Source of the DNA: Skeletonema tropicum
Lineage: Eukaryota > Bacillariophyta > Thalassiosirophyceae > Thalassiosirales > Thalassiosiraceae
Reading direction: 5' to 3'
Length of the DNA: 64,000 nt
Assembly: GCA_037178625.1 (NCBI GenBank)
Contig: CM074135.1
Span: forward strand, 2,296,001 to 2,360,000
In this document: piece after piece, positions 51,937-61,719 of the stretch
Layout: each line of letters opens with the position of its first letter
How positions within the stretch are numbered: the first letter of the stretch is position 1
The notes under the pieces: generated by a model
What the model saw: only the letters and a program-made list of their open reading frames with translations
The model's database searches: none
Told to the model about the DNA's origin: nothing
Made by a program: the position numbers and the translations under genes

Positions 51937-53514
51937 ATGTCGTCATGCCGCACTACCGGCCCTTCGCCTAGCCGCAACAACGGCGGCGAAAGCATACGAG
52001 ACTCAGGGAACGTTTCATCAACACCTAAGCTTCGGTCTAGGACGCAAATTGTAACCCCGGCAACTACCACAAATGAGCAAACGACGTCCTCAACGAAAGG
52101 CACAGGTGCACATCGACGCAGGTCGAAGAGGGGTTGCCAGTCATCTGAACGACTGACACCTCCTAAGTCATATTTTACTGACCGCCAAGGCAAAGTCACA
52201 TGTTTGATGTTTGGTCTCGATCCCAGCAATGAGGCTCATAAGAGAGTGATTTGTGTTGGATGCATGAGATGTGTTGGCAACGCTATTGTGGTGCCGGATG
52301 TAGTAAGAAACAAAACAAATCATGAGCGTAATGGCAACCGAAAGTGTGAACAGCCTTGGCATATTGGCAATGAAGATCATAGAGAGGAACGGAAAGAAAT
52401 TGTTCGTCGAGATTTCCTTGCATTATTCGACGTAGACGAGCCCGAAGTGTGTGCTGATGCAGACATCAACAACAAAAATAATTCGACTCAACCACCATCA
52501 AAACGCAGACGAGTACAAACAAAACAAAACGATGCAGTGATGGAAGATTCTTGGCAACTACCTCCGCCGCCTCCAATAATATTTGACGAGGGAGGTCATT
52601 TCACAAAAGACGCAATGGAAGTGATAAGAACACAATTATCATCATCCTACAAAAGCAATGATAATCCGCCTAATGAGGATGACATGAGAGTTGCCGGAAT
52701 GCTGATGCTTTGGATATTTAAATACAGCAACAACGACAGTAAAGTATCGCTAGCAAAACTTTCTTCGTTTCCAACCTATCGTCAATTCACAGTTGCAAAG
52801 GTTCCGACGACTTACGACACTGAGGTGACAGCTCGGCAGACACGAGAACGGACGAAGAAAGCAAGTGACTGGATTGATGCGCTGATGGAAGGCAACTTTG
52901 ATACAGCGGATGTACTAGTCAGTTTGTTGGATAAGAACAGCAAGAAGAAGTTGCCATTGAAGTACATCATCAAGGAATGGAATGCAAACTATCGATTTGA
53001 TGTAGACACGACACTTGCAGCTTTAAAATTTTCTGGCATAAATCCTACCCAAGCGGAAAAGCTGATGCAATTCACAGATGTTGAAACCCGTCAAGATGGA
53101 TGTTTGTCAGGGATAAGATGGCTTGCACCAGTGAAACAAATTTACCAGAGAAAGAAAGAAATCGTAGCAAAATCATTCGTGTCAAGACGACACAAGAAAG
53201 TCTCCCTATCATCGTGGGTGACGAAGGACAAAAAGAAGCAAGCAGAACGGTTAATACAATGCTCTGTTGCATCGGTCAGGTTGGAGGAAGTAGTATTTAC
53301 AAACTTAGTAGAGAACAGAAGATGTAAAAGATTTGTCAAGGCCTCGAAGAGGTACACAGAACCTGTGCAATGGGACGGAGAAACAGCATTGTACAAAATA
53401 AGCACTGATGGAGGTGCTGGATCCAACAAGCATGCTATAAATCCAGTCAATGTAAACAATCCTCAAGGGCAGGAACATACCAACAGTGGTGAGGATATGA
53501 ATGTTGATGGTTGA
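51937..53514 (+). CDS. Transposon-borne protein of unknown family
   Basis: 525 codons from ATG 51937 (MSSCRTTGPSPSRN); the open stretch upstream has no ATG. Residues 1-85 are Ser/Thr/Arg-rich and basic. Around 100-175 a Cys/His cluster has CVGCMRCVGN followed by KTNHERNGNRKCEQPWH, consistent with a zinc-binding, possibly DNA-end-binding domain. A basic PPSKRRR segment near 225 could be a nuclear signal. A helical C-terminal half follows: VAGMLMLWIFKY, FPTYRQFTVAKVP, LKYIIKEWNANYRFDVDTT, ALKFSGINPTQAEKLMQF and a Lys-rich end. I see no DDE/DDD triad, RT, tyrosine recombinase or HUH motif. It is either an accessory protein of a non-autonomous element or a recombinase too diverged to recognise. 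The intact frame suggests recent activity. Confidence 0.7.
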   Translation: MSSCRTTGPSPSRNNGGESIRDSGNVSSTPKLRSRTQIVTPATTTNEQTTSSTKGTGAHRRRSKRGCQSSERLTPPKSYFTDRQGKVTCLMFGLDPSNEAHKRVICVGCMRCVGNAIVVPDVVRNKTNHERNGNRKCEQPWHIGNEDHREERKEIVRRDFLALFDVDEPEVCADADINNKNNSTQPPSKRRRVQTKQNDAVMEDSWQLPPPPPIIFDEGGHFTKDAMEVIRTQLSSSYKSNDNPPNEDDMRVAGMLMLWIFKYSNNDSKVSLAKLSSFPTYRQFTVAKVPTTYDTEVTARQTRERTKKASDWIDALMEGNFDTADVLVSLLDKNSKKKLPLKYIIKEWNANYRFDVDTTLAALKFSGINPTQAEKLMQFTDVETRQDGCLSGIRWLAPVKQIYQRKKEIVAKSFVSRRHKKVSLSSWVTKDKKKQAERLIQCSVASVRLEEVVFTNLVENRRCKRFVKASKRYTEPVQWDGETALYKISTDGGAGSNKHAINPVNVNNPQGQEHTNSGEDMNVDG

Positions 53515-53799
53515 TGCCAATTGGCAGGCTTAGTATATGTATAAATGTAATTGTGACTATGAGATGGTAGATTGTTGAATTAGTTGCATTTTAATTGGAG
53601 ATATTCATCATGTAAGGCAGGTGGAAGAGAGACTCGTCATGGTTGTTAGCTAGAGAGATACCTTGGCTTGATGGAAAAAATGCTATCGCCAACATCGCTA
53701 AAATATCCAAAATGTAAGGCTGGTCGGGCCGTGGGTTAAGGCGATCGACTAGAAATCGATTGGGTTTATCCCGCGTAGGTTCGAGTCCTGCCAGTGTCG

Positions 53800-56069
53800 A
53801 CTCTTTTGCTGCTCGACGTGATGGAATATACTTTTTTGAGCTGCTTACTCTTACTTTGAAAGTAGGTAGATAGATGAGTATGTTTTTGATTCTCCAAGAA
53901 GACTTTGGTACTTATTGTTTTATTTTGTAGCGCGGTCTGAGAAATAGAGCTAGCTATTACAGCAAATATTCGCTATCATTTACCAGAGTCAAGTTCATGT
54001 CGCTTCTGAGAGGGCCCACGAGACGTAGTTTCAAATTTCTGTTACACTACTTACAGTTACAGTCTTACACTACTGCCTCCCTTTGAACAACTTGATACTT
54101 TTCAGCCTCTGAAGCTTTCCGACTTGAAATGGCAGAGTGGGCCACCATCATGCTTGGATATTACCATCCGGATTATGCCAAAAGCCGCACCCTTAACCAC
54201 ATGCGACTGCTTGCAGTGGATAAGGAGCCCCCGAGTGTCCACCCTTGGGCTGCGGTGAAGTCTGGATGCTACTGTTCTCAGGAACAATCCTTCATCAGTG
54301 CAAGGGGTGAGAGCGGGATGCCTGCAACGACAATGTTCAACTCTGTGCTGGACTTCAGTCTGGCATAGTACTCAGTGCAACCTGTGCCTGTCACAAGCAA
54401 ATAAGGACCGGTATTGATTGTGCGACTAGAGCCTGAAGAGACCACTAGGAACACTGGATATCATAGTGACTAAGTACTACTACGCATAGCAAAGAAGCAA
54501 AGAAGTGGGCTATTCCCAAAGGTGATGATGGAGCACCAACGTGCGAGTCCACGGGTTCTCACCGTGGTTGCTATTTGACACGTGTGAACATGAAGGATGA
54601 CTGTCGTATCGGTATCAGGATACCGGAAGAGAGTCATTCCCTGTGACATAAATAAATAAATACAAAGTTAATCAGATTAGATATCTATGATACTAAAAGG
54701 GACCTGCTTCGGTACAACTGTACGGTCTTTTCTATTGCCGAATGGCTTTCCAGACAGCAAGACGGGAAACTTCCCGTAGGAGTCAAGGACTCCTCTTAAA
54801 CGCCGAAGCGTCTGTAACCATGTGAGAGTGCTCCTGCGACACATAGTTGGGACTCAATTCTTTCAGTCAGGGTGGTGCTGTTTCCGTTTCTTCCTCTTCG
54901 GCGGAGCATGGCGTTGAGTGGTAGCTAACAATGTGGCCTCCCCAAAAACTACGGACTCTGCTTTGCGTTTCTTGTTCAATAGTGAATGTGTCTGTTGCAA
55001 TGGCGTGGGGTCTGTGACCAAGATTTTCCCCCGAGTTTTGGGACCTCCCGGGATAATTCGCTTGTTGTTGCGACGTCGCTTTGCGCGCTCCTTGCCTTTT
55101 GAGTGCTTAACTGCGGCAGAAGCTTTCTTTGCTGGAAGAGGTTTGATCTTAGATTGGCCATTTCGGCTCCTCTCATTGCTCTGTGTTGGGCGTTGACGCC
55201 GCCTCGATTGGACTGCCCGTACTGCAGGTGGTACAGGCCTGAGTCATTCCCTGTGACAGTGCCATGCCGGAAGTATTTCCTGAGCTGGCTGGATGGCTGA
55301 AAATGAAGGAGGCGGTGACTAATCCGGAGACGGAGACGGAGATAGGAGATGGACAAGACATGGTAGATGGAGATGATGTTGATGATAGTGTGATGGAAGA
55401 TTCCAGCCAAATCGAAGCTCCGGAGCCGAGATAACGGAGGGAGCACGGACCCACATCCCCACCCCTCCCTGATTATCCCATCCCCCTCTGACACGGAAAA
55501 CTCACACTACATCCCAAAGGTGGCAATGGTGTGCTCTTGTGGGAGGTATACCACTGACCACCGACGCCCCCCACTTGCGAATATAGCTTTCAACCGCTAT
55601 CGTCATCATAGCCTTTGCTTTATGCGGAATGAAATGGGTGAGGACCCTACCATGATTGCGTGTAGGGAGGGCATCACGCAGGAGTGCTTTCTGTCTATGG
55701 TGTGCTATGGCATCGTCCATTGCCACCACAATGATGTTCCAGCTGTGAAACTTTGGTTCGAACTCTGTTGTCATTCATCACGGCAACAAACCTCATTCAG
55801 ACCTTATAAAAAATCAATCTCAGGCCAATGTTCTCTCTCTCTTCAAGCGATATCTCCGCCCAACTCCGTTCACCATTTCTTTTGAGAAAGTGGAAACTCA
55901 CGTATATGATTATCGTCACGTCTGTCTCAACATACACACGTCAAGAGATCTTGAATATGGAGTTAGACAGGCTTGCAAAGCAAGCCTGATGCCCTTGGAA
56001 GCTTTCCATTTGAACATGTTCGAGCTCATACTGGTTTTGGAAAGATTATGGCTCCCCGGTAGAAGCAAT
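53800..56069. other. Decayed sequence in the loop of the inverted duplication
   Basis: Bases to 54112 belong to the duplication arm. Beyond that I see no intact gene. Fragments of possible coding sequence: minus strand 54868-55246, a Lys/Arg-rich open frame ending PPKRKKRKQHHPD; plus strand 55257-55433, an acidic tail ending in EAPEPR; minus strand 55502-55774, open but unrecognised. These look like remnants of mobile-element ORFs. Confidence 0.4.
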
Positions 56070-56640
56070 TTATGACTGGCACGGATACAACTCGGCTAAA
56101 CATCTCTTCGATACTCGAGGTATAGTGTCTTCACAACACTGTGTCCCTACTCCCTCTGAGCAGGAGTGAATTTGCCCAGATATGGGTGATCGCACATAGA
56201 TTACCGTCTGGTTACACTGACGCTCCCATTTATCAGCTAAGGCTAAGTGTGTACCCACTTGACGCATCTCTACCTGCCATTCCATCAGCTGTGAAGCAGA
56301 GGGGGGCAAAGTCCGATGTCGTTCAAGACAACAAGCCTGTTTGTACTTGCGATTTTTCTCCTTCCCTTGTTGCCTCGAGCTCAAGACAGCCGAAGGTGCC
56401 TTGTTGCGGTAGGAGCCGCAGTCCGCGTCAGTGATGCGAGTGTCAAAGACAGTTCGACGCTGTCTCTGCCAGAAATGGGAGACCATCACACCTCCACGCT
56501 CTTCCTTTGTTGTAACTCGGGTCGACTCATCAGTTGCGTTGTGTCGTTGTGTGGTATTTTTGGCATTTGCTGCGGCAGCATCCTCTTCAGCGGGGCGAGG
56601 ATTACTGGAGCAAAAGGTTCGTAATCAACAGTGCGCTTGC
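56070..56640 (-). pseudogene. Reverse-transcriptase ORF remnant, C-terminal part, copy 1
   Basis: In the minus strand one frame reads HFWQRQRRTVFDTRITDADC, SYRNKAPSAVL, a KNRKYKQAC/LERHRT stretch and HLALADKW. These are successive conserved segments of the region that follows the reverse transcriptase in a widespread diatom element (family knowledge, recalled). Frameshifts and stops break it. Bases 56237-56640 are paralogous, in the same orientation, to 58014-58395. Confidence 0.6.
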
Positions 56641-56844
56641 ACATGCTTAAAGCTTTGTTAGAAAATTACTCTCTAGAATCCAGACAAGTACACATCTCTT
56701 TTGTGTTTCTTAGGCTCCGGGTAACCACAAGGGCCTTGACGATGCTTTCTGGGGAGTTAGGTCATTTTTGACACAACTTACAGAACCATATTGAATGCTA
56801 CCTTCTGAGTCCCTAAGAGGCGGAATATATGACGTGATATATTA

Positions 56845-57633
56845 AGCTTCATAGGCTGAAAAGTATCAAGTTGTTCAAAGGGAGGCAGTAGTGTAAGACT
56901 GTAACTGTAAGTAGTGTAACAGAAATTTGAAACTACGTCTCGTGGGCCCTCTCAGAAGCGACATGAACTTGACTCTGGTAAATGATAGCGAATATTTGCT
57001 GTAATAGCTAGCTCTATTTCTCAGACCGCGCTACAAAATAAAACAATAAGTACCAAAGTCTTCTTGGAGAATCAAAAACATACTCATCTATCTACCTACT
57101 TTCAAAGTAAGAGTAAGCAGCTCAAAAAAGTGTATTCCATCACGTCGAGCAGCAAAAGAGTCGACACTGGCAGGACTCGAACCTACGCGGGATAAACCCA
57201 ATCGATTTCTAGTCGATCGCCTTAACCACTCGGCCACAGTGTCGAAGACACCTGTCTCAAACTCTGTACCCAATGTGAAGTTTTAATTTGGATTTTGTTT
57301 CCGTAGTCTTCAGGTTCAATACATAATGCCATGACAACACCTTGCTTCCATCACTTTATTTCCCAACCAAATAGGTGGTAATAGGCAATAGACCCATAAT
57401 CAAATTCAAATCAACAACCCTAACACTGAGGACGGAGTAGCCTGAATTGAGGAATGGAGTGAGTTTCATGGCCAAGACCATCCGTGACTGGAGCTGGAGC
57501 GCTGGATGGAGCCAGCTTGCACGTGCACTTGCACTTGCAGTAGCCAACAAGCCCTATGCCTATGCTGACTAGAAAGAAATTCCCTCCCCCTGAAGCTGGA
57601 GGAAGCCAACTCTGGATATGCATGTTACATCAT
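56845..57633 (-). repeat. Right arm of the inverted duplication (empty-site copy)
   Basis: Inverse copy of 51172-54112 without the 2,154 bp element. It includes an intact tRNA-Ser and the first ~24 codons of the antiporter remnant (57556 onward). It gives the pre-insertion sequence for the split tRNA. Confidence 0.93.
57162..57243 (-). tRNA. tRNA-Ser (AGA), inverted copy
   Basis: 82 nt, identical to the two copies near 21.5 and 24.6 kb, on the opposite strand. All stems, the AGA anticodon and both internal promoter boxes are intact. A TTTT run follows within 10 bases of the 3' end. Confidence 0.97.
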
Positions 57634-58013
57634 GATCTGCGCAATCTGTTATTGCCGAAGGTAACTACGAGTTTGCGTTTGATAACCACCTGCTGGAACA
57701 TCAACAGGGTTTGGCCAGAGAGGCTTATAAGCTGCGCAGGTTTTGTCTGATTGCCACTGGACCGTTATTTACAGTCTTGTATGTTGGTAGGGCCAAGGTT
57801 GAGTTCGCCGACATTTGCAAATGGACCGCGCTTACTGTCACGTGGTGAGTTGAAGTTTAAGTGCACGTGTGCAGGGTAGCTCTCTAATCTGAGATGTTGA
57901 CTGTCCTCTCTCGACCTCTTTGTCTGTTTTAGGGTTAGGGTATAAAATAAAGAATTAGAACTATCTCTGGGGCAAGCTGGATCAGAACTTGATATGGCTT
58001 CTGACGCTCTTAT
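57634..58013. other. Short unannotated stretch between duplication arm and RT remnant
   Basis: No gene seen. Contains the short word TTTTAGGGTTAGGG near 57930, too short to call telomeric. Confidence 0.4.
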
Positions 58014-59210
58014 CAGCTAAGGCTAAGTGTTTACCCACTTGACGCATCGTATTTAGAGCCTCTTTACCTGCCATTCCATCAGCCGTGAGAGGGGGATGAA
58101 GTCCGACGTCGTTCAAGACAAGCCTGCTTGTACTTACAGATCTTCTCCCTCTCTTGTTACCCCAAGCTCAAATGATGTGGTAGGATCGGCCGTCTGCGTC
58201 AGTAATGCGAGTGTCAAAGACAATCTCTGCCAAAAGTGGGAGACTCTCCACGCTCTTCCTTTGTTGTCATTCGGGTCGGGTCGACCCATCAGTTACCTGT
58301 GTTGTTGCGTGACATTTTCGGCATTTGCTGCGGTAGCATCCTCTTCAGCGGGGCGAGGATTACTGGAGTAAAAGGTTCGTAATCAACAGTGCGCTGGAAC
58401 ATCATTGTGGCGGCGTGGACGAGACCGCCCACCTTGCATTCAACCGTCATTTTTGCACCACATCTATCGCATAGGCCTGGCGTATCCAGCGGCTGAAGGT
58501 TGTACCGAAGACCTAGACGTAGGTTGTTTCGAAACTCTCCCGCCGACAGAATTGTGCCATTGAGGCGGTTTGGGACTTGGGACAGTCGTCAGCCACAACA
58601 TCCAGTCTCACAGATCCGTTCCAACCTCCTCTTATTACCTGTTTTCTCCCTTCCCCACGTGAGAAAGTACTCAGCATCTTCTGCTTTCTATCCTGCGATT
58701 CAATTCTTGCCATCTCCGCCACTTTCTTGTGGGATCTCTTGCAGAGGGGCCGACATTTAACTATCGAGTTAAACAGGTGTTCCACCGACTGTTGTTGTGT
58801 TTTGAAGCGATCCTCTGGTGTTCCACTGAGACAGGGATTCTGATTGCGAAGCCTGCATGTTTCACACTAAGAGAAAGCAGGTGTCGCAACTCTCCAGATA
58901 ATTCCGATGGGGAGATGCTACGATATAGAGGTGGGACAAAGTTCTCTCTAAAGCAGCTTCAATCGGTGCAAGAAGGGGCCCCAAGTTCGGCACAATTCGC
59001 GATATATATATGTCCATTCATTCTGAAGAGACAGCACAACGCAGAATAAGCTGCCTGGGGTTGTGTGTAGGCACATTTGCCGAGGACTTCCACGCAGTAC
59101 CCCTGTTTTAATTTCTCCTTGACCCACTCTTCCTTCTCGGCTGCATCAACATACACTCCACCAAGGTATCGGCGACTAGCTACCCTTTCTGGACGTGATA
59201 GAATTACCTA
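58014..59210 (-). pseudogene. Reverse-transcriptase ORF remnant, copy 2
   Basis: From about 59210 on the minus strand: YLGGVYVDAAEKEEWVKEKL, then CAYTQPQAAYSAL, SLQNEWTYIYREL and LGPLLAPIEAALERTL (the RT thumb region, spread over three frames). Next are LSLSVKHAGFAI, NGTILSAGEFRNNLRL, QPLDTPGLCDRCGAKMTVE and KVGGLVH, then the C-terminal region shared with copy 1. The order matches the end of a non-LTR-type reverse-transcriptase ORF common in diatom genomes (recalled). Many frameshifts and stops show it is long dead. 59211-59486 holds nothing further. Confidence 0.7.
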
Positions 59211-59486
59211 CAAGATATGCAATGCAATTACTTGGAACTCTTCTAAGTAAAAATGATTAGGATGTTACGAGGCACATGTTCATTTGGTTTAATTCAGCCG
59301 GATCAGCTGAAGAGAAGGAGGATGCATTGTATGCATTCTTTTTTGCAATGATGCTGCGAAGTTATACTCTCTCTCTGCCTCGCTCATTCTACCCTCGCTC
59401 AAAATCTTTGCTGTAGTCACTGCTATGCCTTGCATAATTTTCATCATAGTGCTCGTTCAGTTTATAGCCTACCCCTAACAAAGTGT

Positions 59487-61286
59487 CTAATTCGAAGATT
59501 TACGAACACTGCAAGCAAAGCTTGAACCTGATGACACGAGACGATCGAGAAGAGCATCGCACATGATGCTTGCTGGAGAGTAAAATCCTCCAGCCGTATG
59601 TTCATGTCGGTTTTCATCAATCGCTAAACATAAGCTGCTTTCAACAAGCATCCGTGCTGTGCTCTTATATCCTCCGTCGTGTGGAAAGTAAAAGACACTC
59701 TCGGCCTCATTGCCGTTCTCGCCAATGCCATAGCCCGTGATACACAAAAAGCCATCGTTCAAAAGACTTTGAGTCGGGCCCTCGCCCGGTGAGGGCAAGA
59801 ACTTTTTTAGAATGGGCAGTAGAACTGGATTGATTGCTGCAGTGCCGAAAAGAATTGTCCCCCACCATGCCACAAATGCATCCATCATATTTTCTGCCAC
59901 CAATGCCTCACGATATTTGACAGACTGCTTCGTACCTTGTGACAACGCAACACTTCTACCCGACACCTCCATGTTGATTGGCGCCATGAAGAAAGGACCA
60001 CACCACTTGCTTGTGAAACGTTGAGATGGATTTCTGCACTTGCTAATTGTCGTTGGAAGGTCAGGAACAATTTTGTTGTCACTCTCTGAGCCACATGGTA
60101 GGCGCTGATACATATCTAACGAGTCAGCATCCTTCTTCCAAAGAGAGTCCCATTGAAAATCTTTTACTGTGCGGTCAATACTTTCAAAGACAGTAGCAAG
60201 GGTACCTCCGGAGACTCCACCTACTACTTCATCCAAACATTCCACTTGACGAAGACTATCATTGCACTCCTCCTTCAACTTGTTGGATAAATATCGTACA
60301 GTGAAATCCCACGGAATAGAATCATGTCCACAAAAGGATACAATTTTCGCCCCCGACTGTTTCGCAGTGTGTTCATATAATCTCATCATGTCTTTGTTCC
60401 ACGGTACCTCCCCCGTAATATCCGCATAGTGCGTTCCATACTTGGCACAGAAACCCACCAATGGCGATCCATACTTTTGAAATGGGCCTACAGTTGATGC
60501 AATGGAGCGAGTATTTTCGACAAGTCCCTTGAGTGTGGATTGGTCCGAAGTGTCAGCTATAATAACATCCACATTATTGACAAAATCATCATTGCCCAAT
60601 TCTTGGGCTACTGCCGAAAGAGTTGCTTTAATCTTGGCAGCTGATCTACCTGCAATGGCCCACTTCACTTTATCGTTGTCAAGACCATATTCCTTTGCAA
60701 GATAGGATACTGCCAATTTGCCCACAAATCCGGTTGCTCCAAATAGAACTAAATCATACTTCCTTTCTTCACGTGGAATGATGGTGGCGGTGTCAATTTC
60801 TTCACCATTTCGTGTGAAACCCTCCTGTAAATTCTTTGATGTGTCGCTTTCCGCAGCAAGATTGGACGTGAACAACTTGCCAAGATTATAATACAAGAAA
60901 TTGATTGTAGACGATAGTAATGTGAACGGTAACAACACCGTTGCCCAAATTGGAACGCTCAATACGGAAGCAATAAACGCGATGGGTCCAAACTTGGCAG
61001 GCTTTTTTGCATCAATCACGTCCATACGATGATATACTGACGCCAGATCTTGTGATGCCTCATATTTAAATGATGATTGAATTGGCGGCACTATTGCCTT
61101 GTCGGCAGTGGCAGAACTTGAGACTGTCGACTTGATGCACATGTTCGATTGCCGAGGATTATGGAGCGATGGAGCGAAGGCGAATGAAGAGGTTGCAACT
61201 AACAAGAATGGGAAAAGCAGCACGCTGGCGCTTTTCGTTGGCATTGAAGAAGCAGGCAACAACAACCAACGCCGGTTGTTCTGCAT
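59487..61286 (-). CDS. Saccharopine-dehydrogenase-like oxidoreductase, plastid-type leader
   Basis: About 599 residues from the first ATG (61286); an ATG at 61244 gives a shorter leader of the same kind. The N-terminus has a hydrophobic signal (SVLLFPFLLVATSSFAFAP). It contains the A-F-A-P type cleavage motif of diatom plastid preproteins, followed by a Ser/Thr-rich stretch, so import through ER and plastid membranes is likely. A membrane segment follows (FIASVLSVPIWATVLLPF). The Rossmann fold starts at YDLVLFGATGFVGKLAVSYL, with a GRS-type nucleotide contact (AIAGRSAAKI), then STVGPFQKYGSPLVGFCAKY, THYADITGE and CGHDSIPWD, all typical of SCCPDH/trans-acting enoyl reductase proteins. These are NAD(P)-binding enzymes linked to lipid metabolism rather than lysine breakdown. 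Exact substrate unknown. Confidence 0.85.
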   Translation of the reverse strand: MQNNRRWLLLPASSMPTKSASVLLFPFLLVATSSFAFAPSLHNPRQSNMCIKSTVSSSATADKAIVPPIQSSFKYEASQDLASVYHRMDVIDAKKPAKFGPIAFIASVLSVPIWATVLLPFTLLSSTINFLYYNLGKLFTSNLAAESDTSKNLQEGFTRNGEEIDTATIIPREERKYDLVLFGATGFVGKLAVSYLAKEYGLDNDKVKWAIAGRSAAKIKATLSAVAQELGNDDFVNNVDVIIADTSDQSTLKGLVENTRSIASTVGPFQKYGSPLVGFCAKYGTHYADITGEVPWNKDMMRLYEHTAKQSGAKIVSFCGHDSIPWDFTVRYLSNKLKEECNDSLRQVECLDEVVGGVSGGTLATVFESIDRTVKDFQWDSLWKKDADSLDMYQRLPCGSESDNKIVPDLPTTISKCRNPSQRFTSKWCGPFFMAPINMEVSGRSVALSQGTKQSVKYREALVAENMMDAFVAWWGTILFGTAAINPVLLPILKKFLPSPGEGPTQSLLNDGFLCITGYGIGENGNEAESVFYFPHDGGYKSTARMLVESSLCLAIDENRHEHTAGGFYSPASIMCDALLDRLVSSGSSFACSVRKSSN

Positions 61287-61719
61287 ATGAATAATGTTAT
61301 CGTAGCAGCTTCTCACTTTGAGTAAGAGCAGTCTGCCACCGACCTACACCGACCCACAAGGCCAACGCAAGACCCAAGCCCGCAAACGAAGAAGAAATGC
61401 GTGGCATCGTCATCTTCGTAGTTCGTATTCGTAGTGGTCTGGGGGAGGAAAGATTTCTTGAAAGCTAACTCAACGTAGGAACCAGGTCGGTAGCTCCTGC
61501 ATGAAATAAATAAAGCAAAGATGTATTCGCACCGCCTCCAGCTCCAGCCTCCAGCCTCCAGCCACCTCATCATTGCCCCTCATCATCTCATCACCCCTCA
61601 CCCTGACCTACTTATTGTACCTATCATCTTGTTTTGTAGGAGTAGAAGTAGCTTGTAGGTAACTCTTGCGCTCATCTGTTCCTGTAGTCGCTGCCAGTAG
61701 CTTCATTCTCCTCTCAGCC
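61287..61719. other. Divergent promoter region
   Basis: About 430 bp between two genes read outward, so both promoters must lie here. Contains a short direct repeat of the word CTCCAGC/CTCCAGCC near 61540-61560. No known element is certain. Confidence 0.5.

Larger units (their letters stand above)
51580..53733. mobile_element. 2,154 bp TIR transposon with one unrecognised ORF
   Basis: The left end CACGGCCCGGCCA matches the inverted right end CACGGCCCGACCA (12 of 13). It sits between GGTT duplicates inside a tRNA-Ser gene. The unoccupied sequence is present in the inverted paralogue at 57224-57227. It carries one ORF (51937-53514) and an internal 17 bp inverted repeat. The termini start with CAC, recalling CACTA elements, but the TIR is not CACTA and the duplication is 4 bp rather than 2-3. 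I do not assign a superfamily. Confidence 0.93.
51560..53799 (+). pseudogene. tRNA-Ser (AGA) split by a TIR element
   Basis: Bases 51560-51579 are the first 20 nt of the tRNA (through the D-arm GAGTGGTT). Bases 53738-53799 are the remaining 62 nt, with AGA anticodon, variable arm and T arm unchanged. GGTT is duplicated at 51576-51579 and 53734-53737. Removing the insert and one GGTT restores exactly the 82 nt seen in the three intact copies. The split separates A box from B box, so the gene should be silent. Confidence 0.95.
51172..54112 (+). repeat. Left arm of an inverted duplication around tRNA-Ser (with insertion)
   Basis: Matches the inverse of 56845-57633 from the antiporter leader through the tRNA-Ser and its 3' flank. 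The net homologous length is about 790 bp; the rest is the 2,154 bp element plus its GGTT duplicate. Confidence 0.92.

Noticed and set aside
54129..54368. 79-codon plus-strand frame after the duplication arm
   Set aside because: No motif and an overlapping minus-strand frame of similar quality; probably chance in decayed sequence.
57928..57942. TTTTAGGGTTAGGG resembling telomere repeat
   Set aside because: Barely two repeat units, no array and no subtelomeric context; chance is enough.
61666..61719. Upstream start for the acetyltransferase
   Set aside because: The frame is open but the first codon is TTG; the first ATG is at 61720.
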